In this document: positions 8,711 through 16,603 of the stretch, in pieces
How positions within the stretch are numbered: the first letter of the stretch is position 1
Layout: each line of letters opens with the position of its first letter
NCBI GenBank assembly: GCA_947169235.1
Contig: CAMVOY010000023.1
Coordinates: 1 to 36,020, forward strand
Direction of reading: 5' to 3'
From: an uncultured Lachnospiraceae bacterium
GTDB lineage: Bacteria; Bacillota; Clostridia; Lachnospirales; Lachnospiraceae
DNA length: 36,020 nt
Notes under the pieces: generated by a model
Databases searched by the model: none
What the model saw: only the letters and a program-made list of their open reading frames with translations
What the model was told of the DNA's origin: nothing
Translations under genes and position numbers: made by a program

Positions 8711-10324
8711 TTATTCCTCCACTTCTATGGGTATATTTTTGATTATATCTCTCAGGTCAGTGACCGCCACACGGTCTCTGGCATTTGAAAGATCCTTTAT
8801 CACTATGTTTACATGCTTTCCGCTTACCTCTTCGATGATATTTTCCAGGGTTTCAAGGTGCTCTTTTGAGCTTTTGTAATAGTTTATGTTTATCGGATAT
8901 TTCAAACCCAGTACGAGACTCCCGGCGTCATCTACCGAAAGCACGACATCCTTCAGCGTTGCCAGCATATGACCTTTACTGTCTGCCATGATCGCCTGTT
9001 CAACGTGCTTCCACTGAGTCACGATCTCCTTTACCTCATCAGGTACGGCTTCAGGTCTGATCTTCTTCACCTGCACAGGCTGAGTGGGTACGCCCTGCGC
9101 CACATCTCCCGCTCCCGCCGGCAAACCCGGTGCCGCTACCTGATAGACCCCTGCTTCGAGCTTGTCCCTCATAAGCTCGAGGTCCCTCTCCATACCTTTC
9201 ATCCTGTCGATCAGAGAATCATAGTCTCTTTCCATCTGAGGACGGCAAAGTCTGATCAATGCTATCTCAAACTCCACTCTTCTGTTCGAGGTGTGACGCA
9301 TATCAGCCACAAGTCTGCTCATCACATGTATGTAGCGGATTATCTGCTCCTCCTCGAGTTTTTCGGCATAGCCTCTGAGTATGCTTATATTTTCATCTGA
9401 CAGGTCTACGAGTTGTTCGACATCTTTTGCAGCCTTTATGATCATGAGGTTTCTGAGATACCAGACATATTCCTTTGCAAACTGGGTGAGCTCCCTGCCC
9501 GTAGCCACCAGCTCATCCACAGTCTTGATAACCCTATCGACCTCGCCGTCGATGAGAGCCTGTGTCATCGTGTGATAAATGGTCTGATCCACACTGCCCA
9601 CGACATCAAGGACTTTATCGAAGGTAAGCTCTTCCTTAAAATAGAAGGAGATACACTCCTCCAAAAGACTCAGTGCATCTCTGAGCGCCCCATCCGCGAC
9701 TCTGGCGATGTAGTTTAATGCTCTGTCCTCCGCTACTACTCCTTCTTTATCCAGGAGCTCACGAAGCCTCGCCGTGATAGTCTCTACGGGTATGCGCTTG
9801 AAATCATACCTCTGGCACCTGGACTGTATGGTCGCTATGACCTTCTGCGGATCCGTGGTCGCCAGAATGAAACTCAGGTACTCCGGTGGTTCCTCGAGAG
9901 TTTTTAAAAGAGCGTTGAAAGCGTTTTCCGTCAGCATGTGAACCTCGTCTATGATATAGACCTTGCGTCCACCATCGATAGGCGCATAGTTCACCTCATC
10001 CACGATCTGTCTGACGTCAGCGACACCATTGTTCGAAGCACCGTCGATCTCTACCACATTCATGGAGGATCCGTCCTCGATGGATCTGCACCTCGGACAC
10101 TCTCCACACGGACCGTTCTCTGTCAGATTCTCGCAGTTCATCGCTTTCGCAAGAATCTTGGCCACGGTCGTCTTTCCGGTACCTCTGGTCCCACAGAACA
10201 GATACGCGTGACCTATACGACCCGAAGAAAGCTGATTCTTCAGAGTCGTCACGATCGCGTCCTGGCCCTTTACATCGGAAAAATCCTTCGGCCTGTATTT
10301 CCTGTATAATGCCTGATATGCCAT
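8711..10324 (-). CDS. dnaX: DNA polymerase III subunit gamma/tau
   Basis: DnaX is the ATPase of the clamp loader that places the sliding clamp on primed DNA. The 537 residues contain an AAA+ module with Walker A GTRGTGKT (45-52), zinc-finger cysteines C64, C73, C76 and C79, Walker B DEVH (126-129) and the SRC motif near 168. A helical collar follows, then a linker rich in Pro, Gly and Ala (around 395-425) and a C-terminal domain III-V region. The ribosome site is weak and lies in the end of pfkA, seven bases upstream, so expression probably depends on the pfkA transcript. No clear frameshift site for a separate gamma form was recognised. Confidence 0.97.
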   Translation of the reverse strand: MAYQALYRKYRPKDFSDVKGQDAIVTTLKNQLSSGRIGHAYLFCGTRGTGKTTVAKILAKAMNCENLTENGPCGECPRCRSIEDGSSMNVVEIDGASNNGVADVRQIVDEVNYAPIDGGRKVYIIDEVHMLTENAFNALLKTLEEPPEYLSFILATTDPQKVIATIQSRCQRYDFKRIPVETITARLRELLDKEGVVAEDRALNYIARVADGALRDALSLLEECISFYFKEELTFDKVLDVVGSVDQTIYHTMTQALIDGEVDRVIKTVDELVATGRELTQFAKEYVWYLRNLMIIKAAKDVEQLVDLSDENISILRGYAEKLEEEQIIRYIHVMSRLVADMRHTSNRRVEFEIALIRLCRPQMERDYDSLIDRMKGMERDLELMRDKLEAGVYQVAAPGLPAGAGDVAQGVPTQPVQVKKIRPEAVPDEVKEIVTQWKHVEQAIMADSKGHMLATLKDVVLSVDDAGSLVLGLKYPININYYKSSKEHLETLENIIEEVSGKHVNIVIKDLSNARDRVAVTDLRDIIKNIPIEVEE

Positions 10325-10331
10325 ACTTTAC

Positions 10332-11405
10332 TTAATCTCCGAATGAGATTCCCAGACTCTTTGTCTGGCGTATTATCTCTGAATCCGGCTCAACCATCTT
10401 AAGTTTGCCTGCTACCTCTTCAAGAGGAACCGGCACGATGTTATCACCATCAAATCCTACCATGTAACCGAACTGACCCTTCATGATCAGATCAGCTGCT
10501 GCAGCTCCGAGTCTCGATGAGATCACACGGTCATACGCGCACGGGCTTCCGCCTCTCTGAGTATGACCCGGCACTGTGATACGTATCTCCTGGCCGGTGC
10601 GTTCTTCGATCTGAGCACCTATCTTGTATGATACACTCGGATACGGATTGTCCTTCAAAAGATTCTTTCTCTCTTTCTTTGTCAGAGCCGCATCCTCCTT
10701 AGATATCGCTCCCTCTGCCACGGCAAGGATGGAAAACCTCTTGCCGGCCTTGGTACGCTTCTCGATAGCTCCTACTACTTTATCTATATCGTATGGGATC
10801 TCCGGGATCAGGATAACATCCGCACCGCCTGCGATACCGGCATACAGTGTCATCCAACCTACCTTGTGTCCCATAACCTCCACGATAAACACCCGTCCAT
10901 GTGAAAAAGCCGTCGTATGGATGCAGTCTATCGCATTCGTCGCAACCTCTATCGCAGAGTGAAAACCAAATGTCAGATCCGTTCCCCATATATCATTATC
11001 GATAGTCTTCGGCAGGCCTACGACATTCAGCCCCTCTTCACGAAGCATGTTCGCACTTTTTTGAGTTCCGTTCCCTCCGAGGATCACGAGACAGTCAAGC
11101 TTAAGCTTGTTGTAGGTATCTACCATGGCTTTTACTTTGTCCATACCGTTTTCATCAGGCTTGCGCATATTTTTGAACGGCTGCCTTGATGAGCCCAGAA
11201 TAGTACCACCCTCAGTGAGAATCCCCGAAAAGTCGGATGGTGACATTTCTTTGTAGTTTCCGTACATCAGTCCCTTGTATCCTTCAAGGATACCGATGAT
11301 CTGTGTTTTAGGATCAGCGTTATAAAGCGCCTTTGCCACACCGCGCATCGTCGCATTCAACGCCTGACAGTCTCCACCACTCGTCAAAAAAGCTACTCTC
11401 TTCAT
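10332..11405 (-). CDS. pfkA: 6-phosphofructokinase (PfkA superfamily, atypical active-site motif)
   Basis: The enzyme phosphorylates fructose 6-phosphate to the 1,6-bisphosphate in glycolysis. The 357-residue protein has the N-terminal TSGGDCQALNA phosphate loop, the catalytic TIDND segment, and the substrate-binding MGHKVGW and GHTQRGGSP stretches. Two donor-site motifs are unusual: GGNGT replaces the GGDGS of classical ATP enzymes, so the metal-binding Asp is Asn; and the residue before TIDND is Lys (PKTIDND), as in PPi-type and some ATP-type long enzymes. The Gly expected for ATP use is kept, so the donor cannot be assigned with certainty. I recall this form from other Lachnospiraceae. AGGAGG precedes the start and the gene heads the run pfkA-dnaX-ybaB-recR. 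Confidence 0.93.
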   Translation of the reverse strand: MKRVAFLTSGGDCQALNATMRGVAKALYNADPKTQIIGILEGYKGLMYGNYKEMSPSDFSGILTEGGTILGSSRQPFKNMRKPDENGMDKVKAMVDTYNKLKLDCLVILGGNGTQKSANMLREEGLNVVGLPKTIDNDIWGTDLTFGFHSAIEVATNAIDCIHTTAFSHGRVFIVEVMGHKVGWMTLYAGIAGGADVILIPEIPYDIDKVVGAIEKRTKAGKRFSILAVAEGAISKEDAALTKKERKNLLKDNPYPSVSYKIGAQIEERTGQEIRITVPGHTQRGGSPCAYDRVISSRLGAAAADLIMKGQFGYMVGFDGDNIVPVPLEEVAGKLKMVEPDSEIIRQTKSLGISFGD

Positions 11406-11447
11406 AATCCTGCCTCCTATTCGTTGCTAAGCCCATAGCTAAGAGTA

Positions 11448-11476
11448 ATTATACCACAGTTAACATCATCACGCAA
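11448..11476 (-). promoter_or_regulatory. Promoter of the pfkA operon
   Basis: On the minus strand, a perfect TATAAT (11453..11448) has an upstream TG at the extended -10 position. TTGCGT (11476..11471) lies 17 bases before it. The -35 box is poor, which the extended -10 may offset. Confidence 0.7.
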
Positions 11477-11490
11477 GGGTATTTACATAT

Positions 11491-11623
11491 TAAGGAAACT
11501 GTTCAATACTCTTTTTCAGGGCCTTGCAAACGCCGGTGCGTAGGCGCCGTATCGTGGTGTCATGCACTGTTGCGTTCGGAACCGGCGAAAGCGTGCCCCG
11601 AAAAAAGTGTTGACAGTTTCTTA
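11491..11623. repeat. 133-bp imperfect inverted repeat between pfkA and rpsF
   Basis: The left end (11491-11517) and the reverse complement of the right end (11600-11623) agree at 23 of 24 positions apart from three single-base insertions. Inside, GCCGGT (11532-11537) pairs with ACCGGC (11581-11586). The core is GC-rich compared with its surroundings. The structure could be a small non-autonomous element or a large DNA palindrome. The -35 box of the rpsF promoter lies in the right arm. The 307-base gap 11406-11712 holds only this repeat, the two promoters and the rpsF leader. Confidence 0.65.
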
Positions 11624-11638
11624 TACATATGCTAAAAT
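11610..11638 (+). promoter_or_regulatory. Promoter of the rpsF-ssb-rpsR operon
   Basis: A perfect TTGACA (11610-11615) and TAAAAT (11633-11638) are separated by 17 bases. The leader is about 65 bases long and contains a small hairpin (CTTCA and TGAAG near 11666-11681). Many bacteria have an S6:S18-binding structure in this leader; I could not establish one here. Confidence 0.82.
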
Positions 11639-11712
11639 AGCCTTCCGTGATGTAATTTCCTTGCTCTTCACACAGATGAAGGGCCAGAGACCAAAAGGAG
11701 GTGCGAACAGCT

Positions 11713-12003
11713 ATGAAAAAGTATGAATTAGCTCTGGTTGTTAGTGCTAAAGTTGAAGATGAAGTGCGCGTAGCTACGGTCGAGAAGGCCAAAGAAGCTA
11801 TCACATCAGTAGGCGGACAGATCACAAACGTCGATGAGTGGGGCAAAAAGCAGCTTGCGTATGAGATCCAGAAGATGAACGAGGGATTCTACTACTTCAT
11901 CCAGTTCGATGCAGAGACCGATATTCCGGCTCAGCTCGAGCAGAGACTTCGCATTATGGACAACGTGCTGAGATACCTGGTTGTCAAAGCAGAAGAGGAC
12001 TAA
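11713..12003 (+). CDS. rpsF: Small subunit ribosomal protein S6
   Basis: S6 forms a dimer with S18 on the central domain of 16S rRNA. The 96-residue length and the conserved starting block MKKYELALVV, the GKKQLAYEI stretch and the FYYFIQFDA strand identify it. The ATG at 11713 is chosen over an in-frame GTG at 11701 because that GTG overlaps the AGGAGG ribosome site. It is the first gene of rpsF-ssb-rpsR, the order found across Firmicutes. Confidence 0.96.
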   Translation: MKKYELALVVSAKVEDEVRVATVEKAKEAITSVGGQITNVDEWGKKQLAYEIQKMNEGFYYFIQFDAETDIPAQLEQRLRIMDNVLRYLVVKAEED

Positions 12004-12072
12004 GCCGTCCGTAGTGAGACGTTTCCGTGTACTGACATCGGAGCGTAACATCAATTGAAAAGGAGGCTTACC

Positions 12073-12540
12073 ATGAATAAAGTAATCCTGATGGGTAATC
12101 TTACCCGCGACCCTGAGATAAGCTATTCTCAGAGTTCAAATCTTGCGATCGCACGTTTTTCGATCGCAGTAAACCGTCGTTTTGCAAGAGACGGTGAAGA
12201 TAACACAGATTTTTTCAACTGCACGGCTTTCGGTAAGACAGCAGAGTTTGTGGAGAAATACTTCCACAAAGGATCACGGATGCTGCTTTCAGGTCGTGTT
12301 GAGAACGATAACTATACAAACAAAAACGGGGAGAAGGTTTACAGCGTACGTGTCATCGCTGAGGACATCGAGTTTGCAGAGCGCAAGTCAGCAGATGCCT
12401 CATCATCATACGTAGCTCCGAGCGGTTCAGGCGACAATCCGATGCCGGCACCGCCAAGTCCGGACAACGCTGACAATGATGACTTCGTTCAGATTGACAG
12501 CACCGTCAAGGGCGACATCCCGTTTTTCAACAATGACTGA
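12073..12540 (+). CDS. ssb: Single-stranded DNA-binding protein
   Basis: SSB coats single-stranded DNA during replication, repair and recombination. The OB-fold covers about residues 1-105, starting [15 protein letters not shown] and including [19 protein letters not shown] Ser/Pro/Asp-rich linker follows. The C-terminal partner-binding tip is unusual: the acidic DDD before IPF is reduced to GD, and four residues (FNND) follow IPF, which normally ends the protein. The start has AGGAGG six bases upstream. With rpsF and rpsR it forms a single operon. Confidence 0.96.
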   Translation: MNKVILMGNLTRDPEISYSQSSNLAIARFSIAVNRRFARDGEDNTDFFNCTAFGKTAEFVEKYFHKGSRMLLSGRVENDNYTNKNGEKVYSVRVIAEDIEFAERKSADASSSYVAPSGSGDNPMPAPPSPDNADNDDFVQIDSTVKGDIPFFNND

Positions 12541-12557
12541 ACCGGGAGGTTTTGACT

Positions 12558-12821
12558 ATGGCATTTCAGAAAGAGAAGGGTGGCGCAGACAATCGTCGTC
12601 GCGCACCTCGTAGAAGAAAAAAGGTTTGTGCATTCTGCGCAGACAAAGAGTTTAAGTATGTTGATTACAAAGACACAGCAAAACTGAAGAGATTCCTCTC
12701 AGAGAGAGGCAAGATCCTTCCTCGCCGTGTCACAGGCACATGTGCAAAGCATCAGAGAGCGCTCACATCCGCTGTAAAGAGGGCTCGTCATGTGGCACTG
12801 ATGCCATACGTGATCGATTAA
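12558..12821 (+). CDS. rpsR: Small subunit ribosomal protein S18, zinc-type
   Basis: S18 pairs with S6 on the small subunit platform. The 87-residue protein has the family core [19 protein letters not shown] and [14 protein letters not shown]. The CxxC (KVCAFC) and CxxH (TCAKH) pairs suggest the zinc-binding C+ form. The ATG at 12558 is preceded by GGGAGGT at seven bases; a TTG six bases earlier lies too close to that site. A very strong hairpin follows the stop codon. Confidence 0.96.
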   Translation: MAFQKEKGGADNRRRAPRRRKKVCAFCADKEFKYVDYKDTAKLKRFLSERGKILPRRVTGTCAKHQRALTSAVKRARHVALMPYVID

Positions 12822-12952
12822 GCGTGAGGCTAAGCATAATAATAAAGGCCATGGAATGCTCGCATTCCCATGGCCTTTTTATTATGCTTAGGTGAACCAA
12901 ACGGACAACGAGGATTCCGAAGGAATCCGAGTCTGTCTGTTTGGCCTCACGC
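12822..12952. repeat. Nested palindrome that can fold as a three-way junction
   Basis: GCGTGAGGC (12822-12830) is the exact reverse complement of GCCTCACGC (12944-12952). Between them lie two hairpins: 12831-12890, directly abutting the left arm, and 12897-12944, directly abutting the right arm. Only six bases (12891-12896) join the hairpins. The result is a compact three-way junction between two converging genes. See the terminator entry for the first hairpin. Confidence 0.75.
12831..12890. terminator. Bidirectional terminator between rpsR and the histidine kinase
   Basis: A near-perfect hairpin of about 28 pairs: TAAGCATAAT (12831-12840) pairs with ATTATGCTTA (12881-12890), and the inner AAAGGCCATGG region pairs with CCATGGCCTTT around a short CTCG loop. 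The inner stem is followed by TTTTTATTAT on the plus strand and by an equivalent T-rich stretch on the minus strand. Confidence 0.85.
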
Positions 12953-13011
12953 GTCTTCTTTAGGTGCTTCACGCGTCGTCTGTCTGGTTTGGCCTCACGC
13001 GTCGTCTTTAT
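12932..13011. repeat. Direct repeats at the 3' end of the histidine kinase gene
   Basis: Two copies of a roughly 33-base segment (12932-12963 and 12979-13011) read TCTGTCTG then TTTGGCCTCACGCGTC, with a few differences. Between them a shorter third copy of TTCACGCGTCGTC occurs (12968-12980). The second long copy covers the last codons and stop of the kinase gene, so the others look like duplicated gene ends (Asp-Ala-stop). Confidence 0.7.
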
Positions 13012-15403
13012 GCACCTTATGCAATGGCAGATAATCCATCAACATCTGCTTCAGATCGGACTGCCTGATCGGCTTTGTAAGATAATCCGTAAAGCCTTCT
13101 CTCAAATAGTTCTCCTTCGCTCCGGCTACCACATTTGCCGTAAGCATGATAACCGGCGTCTCCTCGTTCGGATCATCCAGTCTTTCACGCATATGATGAA
13201 GGGTCTCGATACCATCCATCTCAGGCATACGGTGATCTAAGAATATCAGGTCATACCCCGTATTCTTCGTCATATCGAGACACTCCTGACCACCCGTCGC
13301 AGTCTCAATGTTTATCTCGGTATCCTTGAGAAGATTTTTGATTACCTTTAAGTTCGTCTCCACGTCGTCAACTACAAGGATCCTCGCATCCGGCGCGGTA
13401 AAGTTGGTCGCAGAGTGCAGTATCACCTCATCCGCACCCGTAGCATGCGGTATGAACTCGCCCATGCCCTTTTCCGATACGATCTTCTGAGGGAACTCGA
13501 TAAAGAACTCCGAACCCTCTCCGTACACGCTCTTTACCCAGATACGACCACCCATCAGCTCGACAAGCTGCTTGGATATGACCAGACCAAGTCCTGTTCC
13601 TTCGACGTTTCTGTTTCGCTTTTCATCGACACGCTGGAATGAATGGAACAGCTTTTCCTGATCCTCCGGCTTTATTCCTATACCGGTGTCCGCTACCGAA
13701 ATACGGATAAGCGCGGTCTCTATACTCGTTTTTCTCCAATGGAGCCTGATGGTTATCGAGCCTTCATTGGTGTATTTTACCGAATTAGTCAGCAGGTTCG
13801 TTATGATCTGTCTGATACGCGTCTCATCACCGAAAAGCTGCTCAGGGCAGGCCGGATCAGCCTCAACCTTAAGCTCTACATTGCGCTCCTCAGCTCTTTT
13901 TGCGATAAGATTGTAACTGTCGGTCAGCAAAAATGCCGTCCAGTACTTCACCGGCTGCAGATCTACTTTTCCGGACTCTATCTTTGAGAAGTCCAAAATG
14001 TCATTGATCAAACCGAGAAGAGTCTTGCTGGCTCCCTTGATATCGGATGCGTAAGTCTTTATCGACTCCTCGCCGGACTCCTTCAGTACCATCTCATTGA
14101 GACCTATTATGGCATTCAGCGGAGTACGAATCTCATGCGACATGTTTGCAAGAAACTCTTCTTGAAGTTTGTTCGCCTGGATCGCTTCCAAACGTTCATT
14201 TTCAGTTTTTGCCGCAACCTTGACAAGTCTTATGACCGCCATGCTCATCATAAACAAAAATCCCAAGCACAGCGACGTCGCTCCGAATCTGATAGGTCTC
14301 AGCAGATAGATAACAACCTGGGCGACACCGCCCACAACCAATCCTATCAGTCCAATAGCCACATGAATATATGACTCGATCCGTTTCTTTTTTATGTCTA
14401 TTATCGTGGTAGCCGCAAAGCACACACAACACAGCATGAGTACGACAAACACTCCCATCAGGGATTCATGCATATCAACAATATTAAACACCTGTAGCGT
14501 ACAGCATAAGACCGTAGTTACAACAGACACCGCTGACGCGATCCTGTACAAAAGACGATAACGTTCTTCCTGAACCTCATTCATATAAATGATGAACGGG
14601 AGCGGCAGCAACATCAGCGAGTAGAATGACAGGTCACCGAACACGGAAACATTCCGCCAGATTATCTGTCTGAATGGCGACTGCGAAAGTACCCAGATCC
14701 CGGCGAGAAGCTCTCCCCATCCGAGATAGATAAGATCTCCGTTTTTGCCGCTTTCTTTGTACGATATCCTGATCACGATACCGAGCACGACGCATATGAT
14801 AGCAAACAGTATCAGAAGGACACCCATGCAGAGTTCGAGGCCAAACAGCGAAAACAGCTTTATCCATATGCCGGCCTGACTTCCGTAGTACATATTTTTG
14901 ATCATACCGGAATACGCAGAGTCAGTCTTGTATTTGATGGTCAGAGTCTTGCCCTCATCTTCCGGAGCAAACTTTGCAAATACGTAATATGATGTGCTTG
15001 ATTTACCGAAGAGCCTTTTATGCTCGCTGGAATAAGATGCCCTAAGCTCTTCACCGACATATATCTTTACATCCTGTCGTGACGACTTGACGCACAGATA
15101 TCCTGCCCTGGCCAGCTTGTCCGGTACTTTGGTCTCTATGACAAAGGTCTCTCCCTTTTCGCCCGAGAGTTTCCCCGGGATATCAACGGGAATCTTCGTC
15201 CCGTCCTCGAGAACCTGACTCCACTGCGGAGTGAACTCCTCGCAGGCATATCCCACGGTATCAGTGTCCGTCGGAAGAGTCAACTCTGCCGCACACACAA
15301 CAACCAGACCGATCAGCATGAATACGGCCAATGCGATCTTGACCAGAAGCAGCTTCGGTTTTGTTTTTACTTTATTTTCGGCGTTTTCGTTTGTTTCCCT
15401 CAT
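12995..15403 (-). CDS. Membrane-bound hybrid sensor histidine kinase
   Basis: An 802-residue hybrid kinase that senses a signal at the membrane and relays phosphate internally. Order: an N-terminal membrane helix (about 20-40); an extracytoplasmic domain (about 45-180) of beta-sandwich character; a block of about seven membrane helices (about 182-395), similar in layout to 7TMR-DISM sensors; HisKA with His423 in SHEIRTPLN; an ATPase domain with N536/N540, DTGIGI (572-577) and GTGLGL (602-607); and a receiver domain with D679, D680, phospho-acceptor D723, T755 and K777. No HPt domain, response regulator or output gene is nearby, so the final phosphate acceptor must lie elsewhere. It follows ilvE by 20 bases and may share its transcript. 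The signal is unknown. Confidence 0.93.
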   Translation of the reverse strand: MRETNENAENKVKTKPKLLLVKIALAVFMLIGLVVVCAAELTLPTDTDTVGYACEEFTPQWSQVLEDGTKIPVDIPGKLSGEKGETFVIETKVPDKLARAGYLCVKSSRQDVKIYVGEELRASYSSEHKRLFGKSSTSYYVFAKFAPEDEGKTLTIKYKTDSAYSGMIKNMYYGSQAGIWIKLFSLFGLELCMGVLLILFAIICVVLGIVIRISYKESGKNGDLIYLGWGELLAGIWVLSQSPFRQIIWRNVSVFGDLSFYSLMLLPLPFIIYMNEVQEERYRLLYRIASAVSVVTTVLCCTLQVFNIVDMHESLMGVFVVLMLCCVCFAATTIIDIKKKRIESYIHVAIGLIGLVVGGVAQVVIYLLRPIRFGATSLCLGFLFMMSMAVIRLVKVAAKTENERLEAIQANKLQEEFLANMSHEIRTPLNAIIGLNEMVLKESGEESIKTYASDIKGASKTLLGLINDILDFSKIESGKVDLQPVKYWTAFLLTDSYNLIAKRAEERNVELKVEADPACPEQLFGDETRIRQIITNLLTNSVKYTNEGSITIRLHWRKTSIETALIRISVADTGIGIKPEDQEKLFHSFQRVDEKRNRNVEGTGLGLVISKQLVELMGGRIWVKSVYGEGSEFFIEFPQKIVSEKGMGEFIPHATGADEVILHSATNFTAPDARILVVDDVETNLKVIKNLLKDTEINIETATGGQECLDMTKNTGYDLIFLDHRMPEMDGIETLHHMRERLDDPNEETPVIMLTANVVAGAKENYLREGFTDYLTKPIRQSDLKQMLMDYLPLHKVHKDDA

Positions 15404-15423
15404 TATCCGTCCTTATGATAGGT

Positions 15424-16455
15424 TCAGTTTAAAGGTATCTCGTGAATCCATCCCTCAGGCGCCTCGATATGTCCCATCTGAATGCCTGTGAGTGTATCGT
15501 AAAGCTTCTTTGTGATCGGACCCATCTCCTCCATGCCACTCGGGAAGCAGATCTCATTTCCATGGTCATTTATCTTGCCGACAGGAGAGATAACCGCTGC
15601 AGTTCCGCAGAGACCACACTCTGCAAACTCTTTTACCTCTTCAAACGGAACCACACGTGTTTCAGCCTTAAGTCCTAAGTATTTTTCAGCTACATACATA
15701 AGCGAACGTCTGGTGATAGACGGCAGAATACTGTCTGACTTCGGAGTTACGACTGTATTATCCTTCGTTACGAAAAGGAAGTTAGCCCCACCGGTCTCCT
15801 CTACATTCGTACGTGTCGCTGCGTCAAGATACATGTTTTCGTCGAAGCCTTTTTCATGGGCATCTACGATCGCATGCAGACTCATGGCATAATTAAGACC
15901 GGCCTTTATATGTCCCGTTCCATGCGGTGCCGCACGGTCAAAATCACTTACGCGGATAGTTATCGGCTTCGCGCCACCCTTGAAGTACGGACCTACCGGG
16001 GTACAAAACAGACGGAACTGATACTCATCAGACGGCTTAACTCCGATAACCGGACCACTTGCGAACATATACGGACGCAGATAAAGAGTCGCGCCCGATC
16101 CATACGGCGGCACATAGTCAGCGTTTGCTGCAACGACCTTGTTCACCGCGTCAATAAATCTGTCTGCCGGGAAAGGCGGCATCTCAAGTCTCTTTGTCGT
16201 ATCGATCATACGCTCGGCATTCAGATCAGGACGGAATGTGACGATACGTCCGTCCTCCGTTGTATACGCCTTCAAACCCTCAAAACAACTCTGGGAATAC
16301 TGAAGTACTCCGGCACACTCACTCATCGTGACCGTATCATCCTCAGTCATCATACCTTCATCCCACTTGCCATCCTTGAAGTTTGACACGTAACGGGCTC
16401 TGGTCTTCCGGTATCCAAATCCGAGATTGTGCCAATCGATATTCTGCTTCTCCAT
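15424..16455 (-). CDS. ilvE: Branched-chain amino acid aminotransferase
   Basis: A PLP enzyme that moves the amino group between glutamate and the keto acids of leucine, isoleucine and valine. The 343-residue length and the sequence fit the larger, eukaryote-like (BCAT II) form. Family features include SCFEGLKAY, LYLRPYMFAS, the PLP lysine K184 in HIKAGLNYA, and E220 in EETGGANFLFV. AAGGA precedes the start. A plausible promoter (TTGTAT and TATATT) lies 50-75 bases upstream; no T-box or leader peptide is visible. The histidine kinase lies immediately downstream. Confidence 0.95.
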   Translation of the reverse strand: MEKQNIDWHNLGFGYRKTRARYVSNFKDGKWDEGMMTEDDTVTMSECAGVLQYSQSCFEGLKAYTTEDGRIVTFRPDLNAERMIDTTKRLEMPPFPADRFIDAVNKVVAANADYVPPYGSGATLYLRPYMFASGPVIGVKPSDEYQFRLFCTPVGPYFKGGAKPITIRVSDFDRAAPHGTGHIKAGLNYAMSLHAIVDAHEKGFDENMYLDAATRTNVEETGGANFLFVTKDNTVVTPKSDSILPSITRRSLMYVAEKYLGLKAETRVVPFEEVKEFAECGLCGTAAVISPVGKINDHGNEICFPSGMEEMGPITKKLYDTLTGIQMGHIEAPEGWIHEIPLN

Positions 16456-16501
16456 AGTGATTCCTTCTTTCTTTTTTAGATTTAGAAAAACAATTACCTA
16501 T

Positions 16502-16530
16502 AATATACATCATTTCTTCAAAAAATACAA
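16502..16530 (-). promoter_or_regulatory. Probable promoter of ilvE
   Basis: On the minus strand, TTGTAT (16530..16525) and TATATT (16507..16502) are separated by 17 bases, about 46 bases before the start codon. Both boxes differ from consensus, so this is a moderate call. Confidence 0.55.
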
Positions 16531-16537
16531 GGATAAG

Positions 16538-16566
16538 TTGAAAGATGCGTGATTCTGTGATATGAT
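16538..16566 (+). promoter_or_regulatory. Promoter of the CapA-like gene
   Basis: TTGAAA (16538-16543) and TATGAT (16561-16566) are separated by 17 bases, about 37 bases before the ATG. The -35 box lies only eight bases from the ilvE -35 box, so the two promoters are back to back. Confidence 0.72.
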
Positions 16567-16603
16567 AGGGTCATATTGAAGTTAACAAGGAGACTATAAA
16601 TAC

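Noticed and set aside
16456-16530. T-box or leader attenuator in front of ilvE
   Set aside because: The gap is too short and lacks a specifier stem, T-box sequence or terminator.
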